Assembly (NCBI GenBank): GCA_958438185.1 | Contig: CAUBQU010000121.1 | Span: 1-5,007 of the forward strand | Direction of reading: 5' to 3' | Length of the DNA: 5,007 bases | Origin: an uncultured Oscillospiraceae bacterium | GTDB lineage: Bacteria > Bacillota > Clostridia > Oscillospirales > Oscillospiraceae | Shown here: positions 4,787 through 5,007 of the stretch, piece by piece | Numbering within the stretch: position 1 is the first letter of the stretch | Layout of the letters: the number at the start of each line of letters is the position of its first letter | Notes under the pieces: model-generated | Database searches by the model: none | What the model was told of the DNA's origin: nothing | Seen by the model: only the letters and a program-made list of their open reading frames with translations | Made by a program: the position numbers and the translations under genes

Positions 4787-5007
4787 TCAACCTGATTTTC
4801 TCTGCTGCTCCGGTGCGGCAAGCCCTTTAAAATCAATGATCTTTGCCATCTGCTCGGCGGCGCGGTCATAGCTTGCATGAGTATAAACGTTCAGCGTGAC
4901 GCCCACATCGGAATGTCCCATGACATACTGCAAGGTCTTAATATCCATGCCAGCGTTCGCCATGTTCGTACAGAAGGTATGCCGGAACACATGAGGCGTG
5001 ATGTGCG
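4787..5007 (-). CDS. Tyrosine recombinase/integrase (Tn916-class), C-terminal fragment
   Basis: Seventy-two codons of a phage-type integrase enter from the right edge and end at a TGA (4789-4787). The catalytic core residues of the C-terminal half are all visible: the HxxR box in TPHVFRHTFCTNMANAGM (H and R of HVFR), the second histidine in LQYVMGHSDVGVT, and the nucleophile tyrosine in LNVYTHASYDRA. The sequence style (GMDIKTLQYVMGHSD, AAEQMAKIIDF) is that of integrases from Tn916/Tn1549-like integrative conjugative elements of gut Firmicutes. It would cut and rejoin the element at its att sites. The N-terminal arm-binding and core-binding domains and the first catalytic arginine are outside the window. 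The gene is cut by the window edge, and nothing here indicates it is broken. A GTG at 4990 is an internal valine codon, not the start. Confidence 0.95.
   Translation of the reverse strand, partial: HITPHVFRHTFCTNMANAGMDIKTLQYVMGHSDVGVTLNVYTHASYDRAAEQMAKIIDFKGLAAPEQQRKSG

Larger units (their letters stand above)
4705..5007 (-). mobile_element. One end of an integrated conjugative or mobilizable element (Tn916-class integrase end)
   Basis: The integrase gene C-terminus and the repeat-rich terminal sequence after it form the typical end of a tyrosine-recombinase element. In these elements the integrase is the last gene and lies next to the attachment site. Base use here is visibly less GC-rich than in the phosphatase, nuclease and pseudouridine synthase genes, consistent with transfer. 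The left limit is approximate, and the rest of the element lies beyond 5007. Confidence 0.7.

Noticed and set aside
4787..5007. Integrase as a decayed pseudogene
   Set aside because: The reading frame is open to the window edge with the HxxR, H and Y residues intact. Its apparent shortness is only due to the window boundary.

Overview
The window looks like chromosomal DNA from a GC-rich gut-type Firmicute. My best guess is Oscillospiraceae/Ruminococcaceae, inferred from the GC-rich coding style combined with strong AGGAGG-like ribosome sites and sigma-A promoters, and from the family types seen: a membrane-anchored SurA/PrsA-like foldase, a zinc-ribbon membrane protein, a Firmicute-type MoaE-like protein, and a Tn916-class tyrosine integrase. 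It holds seven CDS plus the edge of a mobile element. Two CDS are cut by the window ends.

Left part (1-1450, minus strand). A membrane-anchored foldase-like protein runs off the left edge. It has a clear promoter (TTGCAA-17-TATAAT) with a perfect 8-bp inverted repeat directly against its -35. Upstream of it is a monocistronic zinc-ribbon/Pro-repeat/TM/Asp-Trp-rich protein, with its own promoter (TTGACA-18-TATAAT) and an intrinsic terminator. Its proline-rich linker is encoded by about seven tandem 18-bp units.

Middle (1379-2408, plus strand). A divergent promoter (TTGACA-18-TACTAT) with a short hairpin leader drives a two-gene operon: a MoaE-like protein, then a LURP-one/tubby-like domain protein whose start lies 17 nt inside the MoaE-like gene. 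A very strong 19-bp-stem terminator ends it, between convergent genes.

Right part (2408-4625, minus strand). A probable three-gene operon runs low-molecular-weight tyrosine phosphatase, then an Mrr-type nuclease with two apparent N-terminal winged-helix repeats, then an RluA-family pseudouridine synthase. Spacings are short (38 nt and 11 nt), each gene has its own ribosome site, and I found no good promoter in front of the operon.

Right edge (about 4700-5007). The C-terminal part of a tyrosine integrase carries the HxxR, H and Y catalytic residues. It is followed by two pairs of short direct repeats that look like arm-type integrase sites. This is one end of an integrated element that stops just upstream of the phosphatase operon. 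The exact junction cannot be fixed from one end.

I see no tRNA, rRNA, CRISPR array or complete novel system. The most interesting items are the integrated element abutting the phosphatase-nuclease operon, the divergent MoaE-like/LURP-one overlapping pair, and the repeat-built zinc-ribbon protein.
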